Made by a program: the position numbers and the translations under genes. Below the pieces are notes generated by a model. The model ran no database searches and was not told where the DNA came from. It was given only the letters and a program-made list of their open reading frames with translations. From positions 1-13,598 of the forward strand of contig JBEKVE010000085.1 in assembly GCA_049514335.1 (NCBI GenBank): DNA of 13,598 nucleotides, given 5' to 3'. This DNA comes from JBEKVE01 sp049514335. GTDB lineage: Bacteria; Actinomycetota; Acidimicrobiia; Acidimicrobiales; UBA8190. Numbering within the stretch: position 1 is the first letter of the stretch; each line of letters begins with the position of its first letter. Shown here in pieces: positions 1-8,036 of the stretch.

Positions 1-2421
1 CGGGGCCTCGGCCCACACGTGGGTGATCGGCTCCTCGGGGTCGGGGACCACGAGCGTCCACCCGTCGGTCTCCTGGATCTTCACGCCGTCCACGAGCACC
101 ACGTCGCGACCCTGCGCCCGCTCGAGGGTGGTGCGCATGACCATGCCCTTCTGGTCCCAGGGCGTCACGATCTCCTCGTGCACGATGTGGATGGCCGGTA
201 TCCGGCTCACCCGCTTCGACAGCCGCTCCTCGCTCCGGGCCATCATGTCGAGCAGCTGCACCAACGTGGCCACAGCATCGAACCCGGGCAGAAAGCGCGG
301 GAAGATGAAGCCCCCCAGCTGGCTGGCGGCGAAGGTCACCGCACCGGTGTTGGCCACTTCCATGAGGTGGGTGGCGGACAGCTTCGTCCACTGCACGCTC
401 GCCTCCGCCGCCTCGCACAGCCGCTCGGCCGCCATGGGCGCGGCCACGGGCAGGGCCACCTTGGCGTGGCGGTTCGAGGACACGACCATGTCGAGCAGCA
501 GGAGCAGGGCCTCGTCGTCGGTCAGCACCCGCCCCTCGTCGTCCACGATCGTGAGGGCCTCCCCGCCGGAGTCGATGACGGCCCCGAGGTGGGCGCCCGA
601 CGCCCGGACCAGGTCGGCCACATGGCCCGCCGCCGTCCGGCGGTCACTGGCCATGACGGCGGCGGTGGCGGCGTAGGGGTTCACCACGAGCACATCGGCG
701 CCCAGCTTGGCCAGCACGTTGGGCATGAGGAAGCTCGTGGTCCCGAAGGAGTAGTCGAGCACCATCTTGAAGCCCGCCCGGGCGATGGACCCGACGTCGA
801 CGACCTCGGTCAGCGCCGCGGTGTACAGCTCCAGGGCGCGTGGGGCGTATCCGATGTCCCCGATCTCCGACGCCAGCGCCCTGCGGAACTCCTCGCGGTG
901 ATAGAGGCGCTCGATCTTTCGTTGCGCCGGCTCGGCGATGTCGATGCCGTCCTGGTCGAAGAACCGGATCGTCACCGACTGGGTGTCCTCCTCGTAGAGG
1001 CGCACGGTGATGCCGCCGAGGCTCCGGCCCGAGCGGACCTGGAACCGGGTCACCGGGATGGTGGCCACCTCGAGGTCCTCGACGTCGACGCCCGCCGCGT
1101 TGCAGCCCACGATCATGGCCCGCTTGAGCACCCGGGCGGCCCGCGAGGTGTCGCGCGAGGCGGTGATGGTGGAGCCCTTCTCGAGCGTGCTCGCCCACGC
1201 CATGGAGAGCCGCATGACGAGCTCGGGGCTGATGTCGACGTTGGCGAGGCCGGTGATGCCGAGGCGCCCGAAGAGGCTGCGCGCCCCGCGTGACTCCCAC
1301 ACGATGGACGAGTTGACCGTGGCGCCGGCCTCGACCGTCTTGAAGGGGTACACCTTCACGCCCGACTTGATGAGGGCGTCGGCGCCCACGAACGTCTCGT
1401 CGCCGAGGACGACGCCCTCCTCGCAACGCACACCCCGGCGCAGGTCGCAGGACCGGCCGAGCACGCAGCCGTCGAGGCGGACGCCTGACCCCAAGAAGGC
1501 GTTGTCGTGCACCACGGTTCGCTCCAGCGAGGCGTTGTCGCCGATGCGGACGTTGGCACCGATGACGCAGAACTCGCCCAGGGTGACCTCCGCCCCCACG
1601 TGACAGTTGTCGCCGATGATGGCGGGTCCGGCCACGTGGGCGCTCGGATCGACCTCGGCGCCCTTGCCCAGCCACACCCCCGGGCGCAGCGGGAACCCGC
1701 TCACCTGGACGGCGACCTTCTCGTCGAGGATGTCCTGATGGGCCCGCAGGTACGCCTCGAGCGTGCCCACGTCCTCCCAGTAGCCCCCGGCCAGGTATCC
1801 GAACAGCGGCTTGGACGACTCGAGGACGGCGGGGAAGACCTCCTCGGAGAAGTCCACCGACCGACCGCCCGGGATGAAGTCGAAGATCTCGGGCTCGAGG
1901 ACGTAGATGCCGGTGTTGATGGTGTCGCTGAAGACCTGGCCCCAGGTGGGCTTCTCCAGGAACCGCTCGATCGAGCCGTCCTCGCCGGTGATGACGATGC
2001 CGAACTCGAGGGGGTCGTCCACAGCCTTGAGGGCGATGGTGGCGAGCGCGCCCTTCGAGTCGTGGTGGTCCACGAGCGACGTCAGATCGATGTCGGTGAG
2101 CACGTCCCCGGAGATCACCACGAAGCGCTCGTCGAGCTCGTCGCGGGCGTTGCGCACCGAGCCGGCTGTGCCGAGGGGGGTCTCCTCGGTGGCGTACACC
2201 ATGCGCACGCCGAACTCCGAGCCGTCGCCGAAGTAGCTGCGGATGGCGTTGGCCATGAAGGCCACGGTCACCACGATGTCTTCGAAGCCGTGCTGGCGCA
2301 GCAGCGTGACGACGTGCTCCATCATGGGCCGGTTGGCCATGGGAAGCATCGGCTTGGGCTGGTTGGAGGTGAGCGGGCGAAGGCGCGTGCCTTCGCCGCC
2401 CGCCATGATCACCGCCTTCAT
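1..2421 (-). CDS. Mannose-1-phosphate guanylyltransferase-like / phosphomannomutase-like fusion protein (3' end cut by window)
   Basis: The frame opens at ATG 2421 and stays open for 807 codons to base 1, so only the last part is missing; relatives I recall are about 830 residues. Residues 1 to about 235 form a nucleotidyltransferase domain: the start MKAVIMAGGEGTRLRP carries the nucleotide-binding GGxGTRLRP loop, K23 lies in QPKPMLP, and D106 in SGDVLTD is the usual metal-binding aspartate. Residues about 248-376 are left-handed beta-helix hexapeptide repeats (for example GDNCHVGAEVTLGEFCVIGA). Residues about 385 onward resemble phosphohexomutases, with S422 in TASRD where the phosphoserine loop should be. 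The metal loop (DxDGD in active enzymes) reads DSGGE at 617-621, so mutase activity is doubtful. The likely role is making GDP-mannose or a related NDP-sugar in the cytoplasm for glycans. It is last in a four-gene cluster, 18 nt after its neighbour, with only a weak ribosome site. The sugar and nucleotide specificity cannot be read from sequence. Confidence 0.9.
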   Translation of the reverse strand, partial: MKAVIMAGGEGTRLRPLTSNQPKPMLPMANRPMMEHVVTLLRQHGFEDIVVTVAFMANAIRSYFGDGSEFGVRMVYATEETPLGTAGSVRNARDELDERFVVISGDVLTDIDLTSLVDHHDSKGALATIALKAVDDPLEFGIVITGEDGSIERFLEKPTWGQVFSDTINTGIYVLEPEIFDFIPGGRSVDFSEEVFPAVLESSKPLFGYLAGGYWEDVGTLEAYLRAHQDILDEKVAVQVSGFPLRPGVWLGKGAEVDPSAHVAGPAIIGDNCHVGAEVTLGEFCVIGANVRIGDNASLERTVVHDNAFLGSGVRLDGCVLGRSCDLRRGVRCEEGVVLGDETFVGADALIKSGVKVYPFKTVEAGATVNSSIVWESRGARSLFGRLGITGLANVDISPELVMRLSMAWASTLEKGSTITASRDTSRAARVLKRAMIVGCNAAGVDVEDLEVATIPVTRFQVRSGRSLGGITVRLYEEDTQSVTIRFFDQDGIDIAEPAQRKIERLYHREEFRRALASEIGDIGYAPRALELYTAALTEVVDVGSIARAGFKMVLDYSFGTTSFLMPNVLAKLGADVLVVNPYAATAAVMASDRRTAAGHVADLVRASGAHLGAVIDSGGEALTIVDDEGRVLTDDEALLLLLDMVVSSNRHAKVALPVAAPMAAERLCEAAEASVQWTKLSATHLMEVANTGAVTFAASQLGGFIFPRFLPGFDAVATLVQLLDMMARSEERLSKRVSRIPAIHIVHEEIVTPWDQKGMVMRTTLERAQGRDVVLVDGVKIQETDGWTLVVPDPEEPITHVWAEAP

Positions 2422-2439
2422 GCGAGCACCACGGCGACC

Positions 2440-3099
2440 CTACCCCGCTGCCATCCGGCCCGCGCGACCCTTCGACAGGGCGCGGCGCGCCACGGGGACG
2501 TACGCCGCCGCCGCGATCCAGGCGAGGGCGAGCCCCGGCACGGCGCACAGCCACGCCACCACGCCGACGGGGTGCTGCCACCCGGCGTGGCCGTGGGCGA
2601 GGAGGAAGGCGGGATAGGCGAACATGAGGCCGAAGGTCCCGGCCTTTCCCACCCACAGGACATCGATGCGCTCGGCGCCCAGGCTCGCCAGCAGCAGCAC
2701 GGCGGCCGACACGAGCACCTCGCGCGCCAGGGTCAGGATGCCGAACCACAGCGGGACCGCCCCCGCCACGATCACCGAGATGATCCCCGTGGCCAACAGC
2801 ACCCGGTCAGCGGTGGGGTCGAGCACCTTGCCCACGGTGGACACCTGGTGCCAGCGCCGGGCGACGTAGCCGTCCACCCAGTCCGTCGCCCCGAGCACGG
2901 CCAGGAGCACGGCCGCCCAGATGGGGTGGTGCGCTCCGAACAGGAGCCACACGAACAGCGGCACGCAGGCCAGGCGCACCATCGTGATGGCGTTGGGGAC
3001 CGTCAGGACCCGGTCGGCACCCTCCGGGGTGACCTCGCGGTGCGGGGCCGGCTCCCCGGTACCGGCGTCCTGCTCGGTCACGCCGTCCGGTGGTGTCAC
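2440..3099 (-). CDS. CDP-alcohol phosphatidyltransferase family membrane protein, PgsA-like
   Basis: This 219-residue integral membrane enzyme carries the complete CDP-alcohol phosphotransferase signature D(x2)DG(x2)AR(x8)G(x3)D(x3)D: D73, D76-G77, A80-R81, G90, D94 and D98. The LDPTADR ending and the upstream stretch VPNAITMVRLACVPLFVW resemble phosphatidylglycerophosphate synthase (PgsA), or a cardiolipin synthase of the same fold, more than phosphatidylinositol-phosphate synthase. It would join CDP-diacylglycerol to glycerol-3-phosphate or another alcohol at the inner face of the membrane. About six hydrophobic segments follow a polar N-terminus of roughly 30 residues. The GTG start at 3099 overlaps the TGA of the upstream MerR gene (GTGA), which suggests translational coupling. 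A second in-frame GTG at 3081 would shorten it by six residues. The family is secure; the substrate is inferred. Confidence 0.88.
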   Translation of the reverse strand: MTPPDGVTEQDAGTGEPAPHREVTPEGADRVLTVPNAITMVRLACVPLFVWLLFGAHHPIWAAVLLAVLGATDWVDGYVARRWHQVSTVGKVLDPTADRVLLATGIISVIVAGAVPLWFGILTLAREVLVSAAVLLLASLGAERIDVLWVGKAGTFGLMFAYPAFLLAHGHAGWQHPVGVVAWLCAVPGLALAWIAAAAYVPVARRALSKGRAGRMAAG

Positions 3100-3599
3100 G
3101 CCCCGGAGTCTACGGGCGCCCCCCGCCGTCCCCGGGCCTTGGCACCCGACGGGGCGGTCTCCTGCTCGCGGGCCAGCTCCCGGGCCCGGGCCCGGTAGCG
3201 CCGGGCCGTGCTGTCGAGGTCGCGCCGCATCTCCTCCAGGCGTTCCTGCTTGGCACGCACCACCGCCGTCATGCGCCCGTTGATGGCCATGGCCTCGGCC
3301 ACGATGGCCTGGCGCCGTCCCGGGTCGGCGCCGCGGTGGAACTGGCGGCGGAGATCGGCCAGCTCGTCCTCGGCCCGCAGGACGTCCCCGATGGCGCCGA
3401 GGTCGAAGCCGAGGACCTCCTGGAGCTCCCGGATCCGCAGCAGCCGGGCGACGTCGTCCTCGGAGTACCGGCGCGCCCCACCCGCCGATCGCCCGCTCGG
3501 GACCAGCAGGCCGAGCTCCTCGTAATAGCGCAGCGTCCTGGCCGACACCCCCGCCCGGGCGGCCACCTCGCCGATGGGCAGGAGCCGGGGTGTGCTCAC
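3096..3599 (-). CDS. MerR-family transcriptional regulator
   Basis: From GTG 3599 this is a 167-residue protein. Its N-terminal winged helix-turn-helix is clearly MerR: PIGEVAARAGVSARTLRYYE, then ELGLLVP, then ARRYSEDDVARL and a long helix. The C-terminal half is highly charged and probably helical (dimerisation coiled coil), with no recognisable ligand-binding domain. It contains no cysteines, which argues against the metal- and redox-sensing branches. GAGG at 3606-3609 lies 6 nt before GTG 3599 and favours this start. The alternative GTG 3623 would overlap the exporter's TGA (GTGA) and add eight residues. It is immediately downstream of an MFS exporter gene and probably controls that promoter, where a 24-bp inverted repeat sits. 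The inducer is unknown. A long open frame continues upstream but lies out of frame inside the exporter gene and is not part of this protein. Confidence 0.9.
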   Translation of the reverse strand: MSTPRLLPIGEVAARAGVSARTLRYYEELGLLVPSGRSAGGARRYSEDDVARLLRIRELQEVLGFDLGAIGDVLRAEDELADLRRQFHRGADPGRRQAIVAEAMAINGRMTAVVRAKQERLEEMRRDLDSTARRYRARARELAREQETAPSGAKARGRRGAPVDSGA

Positions 3600-3605
3600 C
3601 ACCAC

Positions 3606-3609
3606 CCTC
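3606..3609 (-). promoter_or_regulatory. Shine-Dalgarno GAGG deciding the MerR start
   Basis: GAGG on the minus strand ends 6 nt before GTG 3599, inside the short stretch that would be coding only if GTG 3623 were used. It is the main reason for choosing 3599 over the GTGA-overlap start. Confidence 0.45.
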
Positions 3610-3619
3610 GGAGCCAGGG

Positions 3620-5380
3620 TCACCGCGCTACCCCGGGCACGAGCTCGACCACCGGGCGCGCACCGTCGGTGACATCCGCCGACAGCGCCGCTGTGGCGAA
3701 GACCTCCTCCTCGTCCACCCCGCGGGGATCGCCGGCCAGGATGCTCGCCACACCGGCGGCGGCGCACAGCAGCGCCGACGCGCTGAAGGCGACCACGAGG
3801 CCGCGGTGGAACGGGGCGGAGATGAGCGAGGGGAAGAACGTCTTGCCCGTGATGAGGGCGGCATGCGCACTTCCCACCTGGCCCAGGACGTGCACCCCGA
3901 GCAGCGTCCGCATGGGGTTGTAGCCGAGGAAGGCGGCGAACAGCGTCCCCACGGGAGGAAGCGACGCCACGCGGTGCGCCGCTCCGACGGGCACGCCCTG
4001 GGCCTGCAGCCCGTGCAGCATGGTGGCCGGCAGGGTGGCGGCGAGGCCGATGATCATGAGCGAGAAGAAGATGCCGATGGACAAGACGAAGCCCGAGTTC
4101 ATGAAGGTGGCCCGTATGCCCGACGCCGCGCCGCGCTGAGACGCGGGGACGGCGTTCATCATGGTGGTGGTGTTGGGCGCCGAGAACAGGCCCACGAAGA
4201 TCCCGTTGACCAGGATGAGGGCGGCGAACTCGGGGTAGCTGAAGTCGACGGGCAGGAACAGCAGCGCCACGAAGCTCGCTGCCGCGCCGAACATGCCCAC
4301 GGTCGCGAACCATCGCTGCCCGTAGCGATCCGACAGGCGTCCCGCCATCGGGCCCGTGGCGAGGTACCCGACCGACAGCGGCACCATGTAGATCCCCGAC
4401 CACAGCGGGGTGGACTCGAACGAGTAGCCGTGCAGCGGGAGCCAGATCCCCTGCAGCCACAGGACCAGCATGAATTGCAGCCCGCCCCGGCCCATGCTGC
4501 CGAGCAGGTTGGCCACCCCGGCGCCGGTGAAGGCACGGATGCGGAACAGCGACAGGTCGAGCATGGGGTCGGCCACGCGCCGCTCGATCACCACGAACAG
4601 CACCAGCACCACCGCACCGCCGATGAGCTCCGACAGCACCCAGGGTCCGGTCCAGCCCATCGGGTGGCCGCCGTGGGGCATGAGCCCGTAGGTGAGGCCG
4701 ATCATGACGAGGACGAGGCCGGTGGCGAAAGTGGCGTTCCCCCACCAGTCGAGCCGCGCCGTGGTGCGGACCCCCGTGTCGTGCAGCTTCAGGTAGGCCC
4801 ACACCGTGCCCGCCAGGCCGAAGGGCACGCTCACCAGGAACACCAACCGCCAGTCGACGGCCGACAGCAGGCCGCCCACGAGCAGCCCCAGGAACGACCC
4901 GGAGATCCCGGCCACGATGTTGATGCCGAGCGCCATCCCCCGCTCCCCCACCGGGAAGGCGTCGGTGATGATCGCCATCGAGTTCGCCATGAGCAGGGCA
5001 CCGCCGATGCCCTGCACCACCCGCAGGCCGATGAGCACGAGCGCCCCGGACGGGCCGGTGGCGGGTGACAGCGCAAGGCCGATGGACGCCACGGTGAACA
5101 CGGCGAACCCGGCGTTGTACATGCGCACCCGGCCGAAGAGGTCGCCGATGCGCCCGAGCGTGACCACCAGCACCGCCGTCACGATCATGTAGCCCTGCAA
5201 CAGCCACAGCAGCAGGCCGATGTTGGACGGTTGCAAGGGATCGACGTGGATGCCGCGGAAGATGGCGGGCAGCGAGATGATCACGATCGAGGTGTTGAGG
5301 AGGGCCATGAAGACCCCGAGCGTGGTGTTGCTGAGGACGATCCACTTGTAGCGGTCGGGCCGGGCCCCGGGCGCCTCCAT
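3620..5380 (-). CDS. MFS exporter, DHA2 (14-helix, EmrB/QacA-like) family
   Basis: This 586-residue, strongly hydrophobic protein has the length and many hydrophobic segments expected of 14-helix drug:H+ antiporters. MFS motif A is GRIGDLFGRVR at 76-86, a motif-B-like stretch with R120 and QGIGG follows, and a motif-C-like glycine-rich helix spans about 156-172. A long polar loop lies between the late helices (around GLQAQGVPVGAAHRVAS), and the C-terminal tail is cytoplasmic and acidic. DHA2 proteins usually carry an aspartate in helix 1 (LDxTIV); here it reads LNTSIV with N29. The probable role is proton-driven export of a drug, lipid-like molecule or metabolite; the substrate is unknown. 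ATG 5380 is 7 nt after a TAAACT minus-10-like box, so the transcript may be leaderless. The stop overlaps a possible GTG of the MerR gene, and the pair looks like a self-contained efflux unit heading the cluster. Confidence 0.92.
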   Translation of the reverse strand: MEAPGARPDRYKWIVLSNTTLGVFMALLNTSIVIISLPAIFRGIHVDPLQPSNIGLLLWLLQGYMIVTAVLVVTLGRIGDLFGRVRMYNAGFAVFTVASIGLALSPATGPSGALVLIGLRVVQGIGGALLMANSMAIITDAFPVGERGMALGINIVAGISGSFLGLLVGGLLSAVDWRLVFLVSVPFGLAGTVWAYLKLHDTGVRTTARLDWWGNATFATGLVLVMIGLTYGLMPHGGHPMGWTGPWVLSELIGGAVVLVLFVVIERRVADPMLDLSLFRIRAFTGAGVANLLGSMGRGGLQFMLVLWLQGIWLPLHGYSFESTPLWSGIYMVPLSVGYLATGPMAGRLSDRYGQRWFATVGMFGAAASFVALLFLPVDFSYPEFAALILVNGIFVGLFSAPNTTTMMNAVPASQRGAASGIRATFMNSGFVLSIGIFFSLMIIGLAATLPATMLHGLQAQGVPVGAAHRVASLPPVGTLFAAFLGYNPMRTLLGVHVLGQVGSAHAALITGKTFFPSLISAPFHRGLVVAFSASALLCAAAGVASILAGDPRGVDEEEVFATAALSADVTDGARPVVELVPGVAR

Positions 5381-5385
5381 TCCCG

Positions 5386-5409
5386 GAAGTTTACGTCAAC
5401 GTGAAGTCC
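5386..5409. promoter_or_regulatory. 24-bp imperfect inverted repeat, candidate MerR operator over the exporter promoter
   Basis: The left arm GAAGTTTACGT (5386-5396) and right arm ACGTGAAGTCC (5399-5409) pair at 8 of 11 positions around a CA centre. The core has the form TTnACG-Tnn-ACGTnAA. It begins 6 bp before the exporter ATG and covers the presumed minus-10 box TAAACT (5388-5393, minus strand). A bound protein would therefore block transcription. The adjacent MerR gene is the obvious candidate binder (inference). The core resembles TTTACGT-type palindromes that I recall for LiuR-like MerR regulators. Confidence 0.5.
5388..5393 (-). promoter_or_regulatory. Minus-10-like box TAAACT of the exporter cluster
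   Basis: On the minus strand TAAACT (pattern TANNNT, preceded by G) ends 7 nt before the ATG at 5380, which would place the transcript start at or next to the start codon. GGGA directly before the ATG is too close to be a good ribosome site. I see no convincing minus-35 hexamer. Confidence 0.35.
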
Positions 5410-5514
5410 GGTCGCCCGGTTCCCCACTGGGCCGGCGCCGACCGGGCCGTGGCGGGCTCCAGGGCAGGTCAGCGAGGGTGCGGGTCCCGGATCGGGCGCC
5501 CGGCGAGGGGTACG

Positions 5515-5536
5515 GCCGGTCTACCGGCGGTCCACC
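5515..5536. promoter_or_regulatory. Inverted and direct repeats upstream of the DUF1015 gene
   Basis: A perfect 14-bp inverted repeat, GCCGGT-CT-ACCGGC, spans 5515-5528. Overlapping it is an imperfect direct repeat, GGTCTACC (5518-5525) and GGTCCACC (5529-5536), with an 11-bp period of about one helical turn. The block lies about 22-43 bp before the start codon, where an activator or repressor could act if the gene is leaderless. The assignment is inference. Confidence 0.3.
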
Positions 5537-5545
5537 CCGGTGTGC

Positions 5546-5551
5546 TACGCA
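5546..5551 (+). promoter_or_regulatory. Possible minus-10 box TACGCA of the DUF1015 gene
   Basis: GCTACGCA ends 6 nt before GTG 5558, the same spacing as the ltaE box. It departs from TANNNT at the last base. No Shine-Dalgarno precedes the GTG, consistent with leaderless initiation. Confidence 0.3.
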
Positions 5552-5557
5552 AGGCCC

Positions 5558-6748
5558 GTGCCCACCTTCCGACCCTTCCCCGGCCTCCGCTACGACCGTG
5601 CCATCCCCCTCGACGCCGTCATCGCGCCGCCCTACGACGTCGTCGGTCCCGAGGAGCGTGCCCGTCTCGCCGGCCGGCACCGCGCCAACGCCATCCACGT
5701 GGAGCTGCCCGAGGGCGACTTCCGGACCGGACTCGACCGCTACCAGTCGGCGGCGCGCATCTTCGCCGAGTGGCGCCACGACGGTGTCATCGTGGCCGAC
5801 CCCGCGCCCCGCTTCTACACCTACCGCATGGCGGTGCCGGGAGGAGCGGTGACGACCGGTGTCCTCGGCGCCCTCGGCTGCGAGCCGCCCGGCGGTGACA
5901 TCCTGCCGCACGAGCAGACGATTCCGAAGGACAAGAGCGACCGGCTCGACCTGCTGCGCGCCTGTCACACCAACCTCTCCCCCATCTGGGGCCTGTCCCT
6001 GGCCCCGGGGCTGGCAGCGGCGTGCGAGCCGACGGGCCCGCCGCAGGCCGAGGCCACCGACGACGACGGTGTCGTCCATTCGCTGTGGGTGATCGATGCG
6101 CCGGAGGTGATCGAGCACATCAGCAAGGTGGTGGGGTCGGCTCCCGTGGTGATCGCCGACGGGCACCACCGCTACGAGACGGCGCTCGCCTATCAGGCGG
6201 AGCGGCGCGGCGCCACGAGCGACGCCCCCGGTGACTACGACTTCGTCATGGCCTTCGTGGTCGAGCTGGCCGAAGGCCAGCTGGCGGTGGGCCCCATCCA
6301 CCGCACGCTGTCGGGGGTCCCGGCCGGGACCGATCTTCCCGGGATCTTCGAGCGGTGGTTCGACCTGGTCCACGCCGGCCCCGCCGACGAGCACCTCACC
6401 GACTCCGTGGCGCGCTCGGGTGCCCTGGCGCTCGTCACCGCCGAGGGCGTGTGGCTCCTGACGCCGCGTCCCTCGACCTACGAGGAGACCCGGTCCGACC
6501 TGGACTCGAGCCTCGTGGCTCTGGCCATCGACGCCGTTCCCGGTGCCGAGGTGACCTACGTCCACGACGGGCAGGCCGCCGTCGCCGCCGTCACCGCCGG
6601 CACGGCCCAGGCCGCGTTGCTCCTTCGCGCCGTCACCGTCGAACAGATCTCGGAGTGGGCGCACGCCCGGCGGCGCATGCCTCCCAAGAGCACGTACTTC
6701 TACCCCAAGCTGCGCACCGGCATGGTCTTCCGCCCTGTCGAGGACTAG
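5558..6748 (+). CDS. DUF1015 family protein of unknown function
   Basis: From GTG 5558 this is a 396-residue soluble protein with the hallmarks of DUF1015 (COG4198): an FRPFPGLRY start, APPYDVV at about 23-29, LPHEQTIPKDKSDRL at about 116-130, ADGHHRYETA at about 200-209, and a C-terminal YFYPKLRTG. The length is typical. No biochemical function is firmly established for the family to my knowledge. The DGHHR box resembles the phosphate-binding box of the ParB/sulfiredoxin superfamily, which includes a free-serine kinase; this is a hypothesis only. An earlier in-frame GTG at 5540 would add six residues (MCYARP) and lie over the possible promoter, so I prefer 5558, after which the sequence matches the usual family start. 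It is the only plus-strand gene here, divergent from the exporter cluster and convergent with korB. Confidence 0.88.
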   Translation: MPTFRPFPGLRYDRAIPLDAVIAPPYDVVGPEERARLAGRHRANAIHVELPEGDFRTGLDRYQSAARIFAEWRHDGVIVADPAPRFYTYRMAVPGGAVTTGVLGALGCEPPGGDILPHEQTIPKDKSDRLDLLRACHTNLSPIWGLSLAPGLAAACEPTGPPQAEATDDDGVVHSLWVIDAPEVIEHISKVVGSAPVVIADGHHRYETALAYQAERRGATSDAPGDYDFVMAFVVELAEGQLAVGPIHRTLSGVPAGTDLPGIFERWFDLVHAGPADEHLTDSVARSGALALVTAEGVWLLTPRPSTYEETRSDLDSSLVALAIDAVPGAEVTYVHDGQAAVAAVTAGTAQAALLLRAVTVEQISEWAHARRRMPPKSTYFYPKLRTGMVFRPVED

Positions 6749-6755
6749 GCACGCG

Positions 6756-6831
6756 GTCCCCGTCGGGACGGCAAAGCTGAGGAACGAGGGCGCCGCGGCG
6801 TGCCCCCTTGCCGCAGCGGGCCGTGCTGCGG
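6756..6831 (+). terminator. Hairpin cluster after the DUF1015 gene
   Basis: Three short hairpins follow the stop: GTCCC-CGTC-GGGAC at 6756-6769, GGGCGC-CGCGGC-GTGCCC at 6788-6805 (one G-T pair), and a perfect 7-bp stem CCGCAGC/GCTGCGG with a 7-nt loop at 6811-6831. None has a T-run, so intrinsic termination is uncertain. Position between convergent genes supports the call. Confidence 0.4.
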
Positions 6832-6977
6832 ACCTGCCGCCGCGAGCGCCCCGTTCCTGACCCCCCCTACGGGTCTCGGATCACGCCCTTGTCGGGCAGT
6901 GGCTCCGAGCTCCCACGCCAGGTATCGGCTGTTCGCCGAGCGCGGTTGAGCCGGCGACAGCCTGGGAGTGGGGATCG

Positions 6978-6994
6978 CCCCGGTCGGACCGGGG
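6978..6994 (-). terminator. Hairpin downstream of korB
   Basis: A perfect stem CCCCGGT/ACCGGGG with a CGG loop begins 17 nt past the korB stop. It reads the same on both strands and could act for both converging transcripts. There is no T-run. I see nothing else in the 6749-7010 spacer beyond this and the hairpins after DUF1015. Confidence 0.45.
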
Positions 6995-7010
6995 CCGGGG
7001 TCTGGGCCGC

Positions 7011-8035
<1,025 letters not shown>

Positions 8036-8036
<1 letters not shown>

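Noticed and set aside
644..2749. Long minus-strand open frame of 701 codons
   Set aside because: It overlaps the pyrophosphorylase fusion and the PgsA-like gene in another frame, is low in complexity and shows no domain. It is a GC-rich shadow.
2440..3099. Phosphatidylinositol-phosphate synthase, suggested by the mannose-activation neighbour
   Set aside because: The LDPTADR ending and VPNAITMVRL start resemble PgsA/cardiolipin synthase more closely. Context alone is too weak to assign inositol lipid synthesis.
1507..3198. Long plus-strand open frame of 563 codons
   Set aside because: Antisense shadow of genes with clear domains. Its composition (His, Gly, Arg, Asp-rich) matches the complement of G/C-ending codons.
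3096..5345. A 749-codon minus-strand open frame that would fuse an upstream protein to the MerR domain
   Set aside because: Everything upstream of about 3623 is arginine/histidine-rich and out of frame inside the clearly recognisable MFS exporter. Only the C-terminal MerR part is real.
6840..6960. Possible tRNA or small RNA in the convergent spacer
   Set aside because: I looked for a T-loop GTTCRANYC block and a cloverleaf and found none; only simple hairpins are visible.
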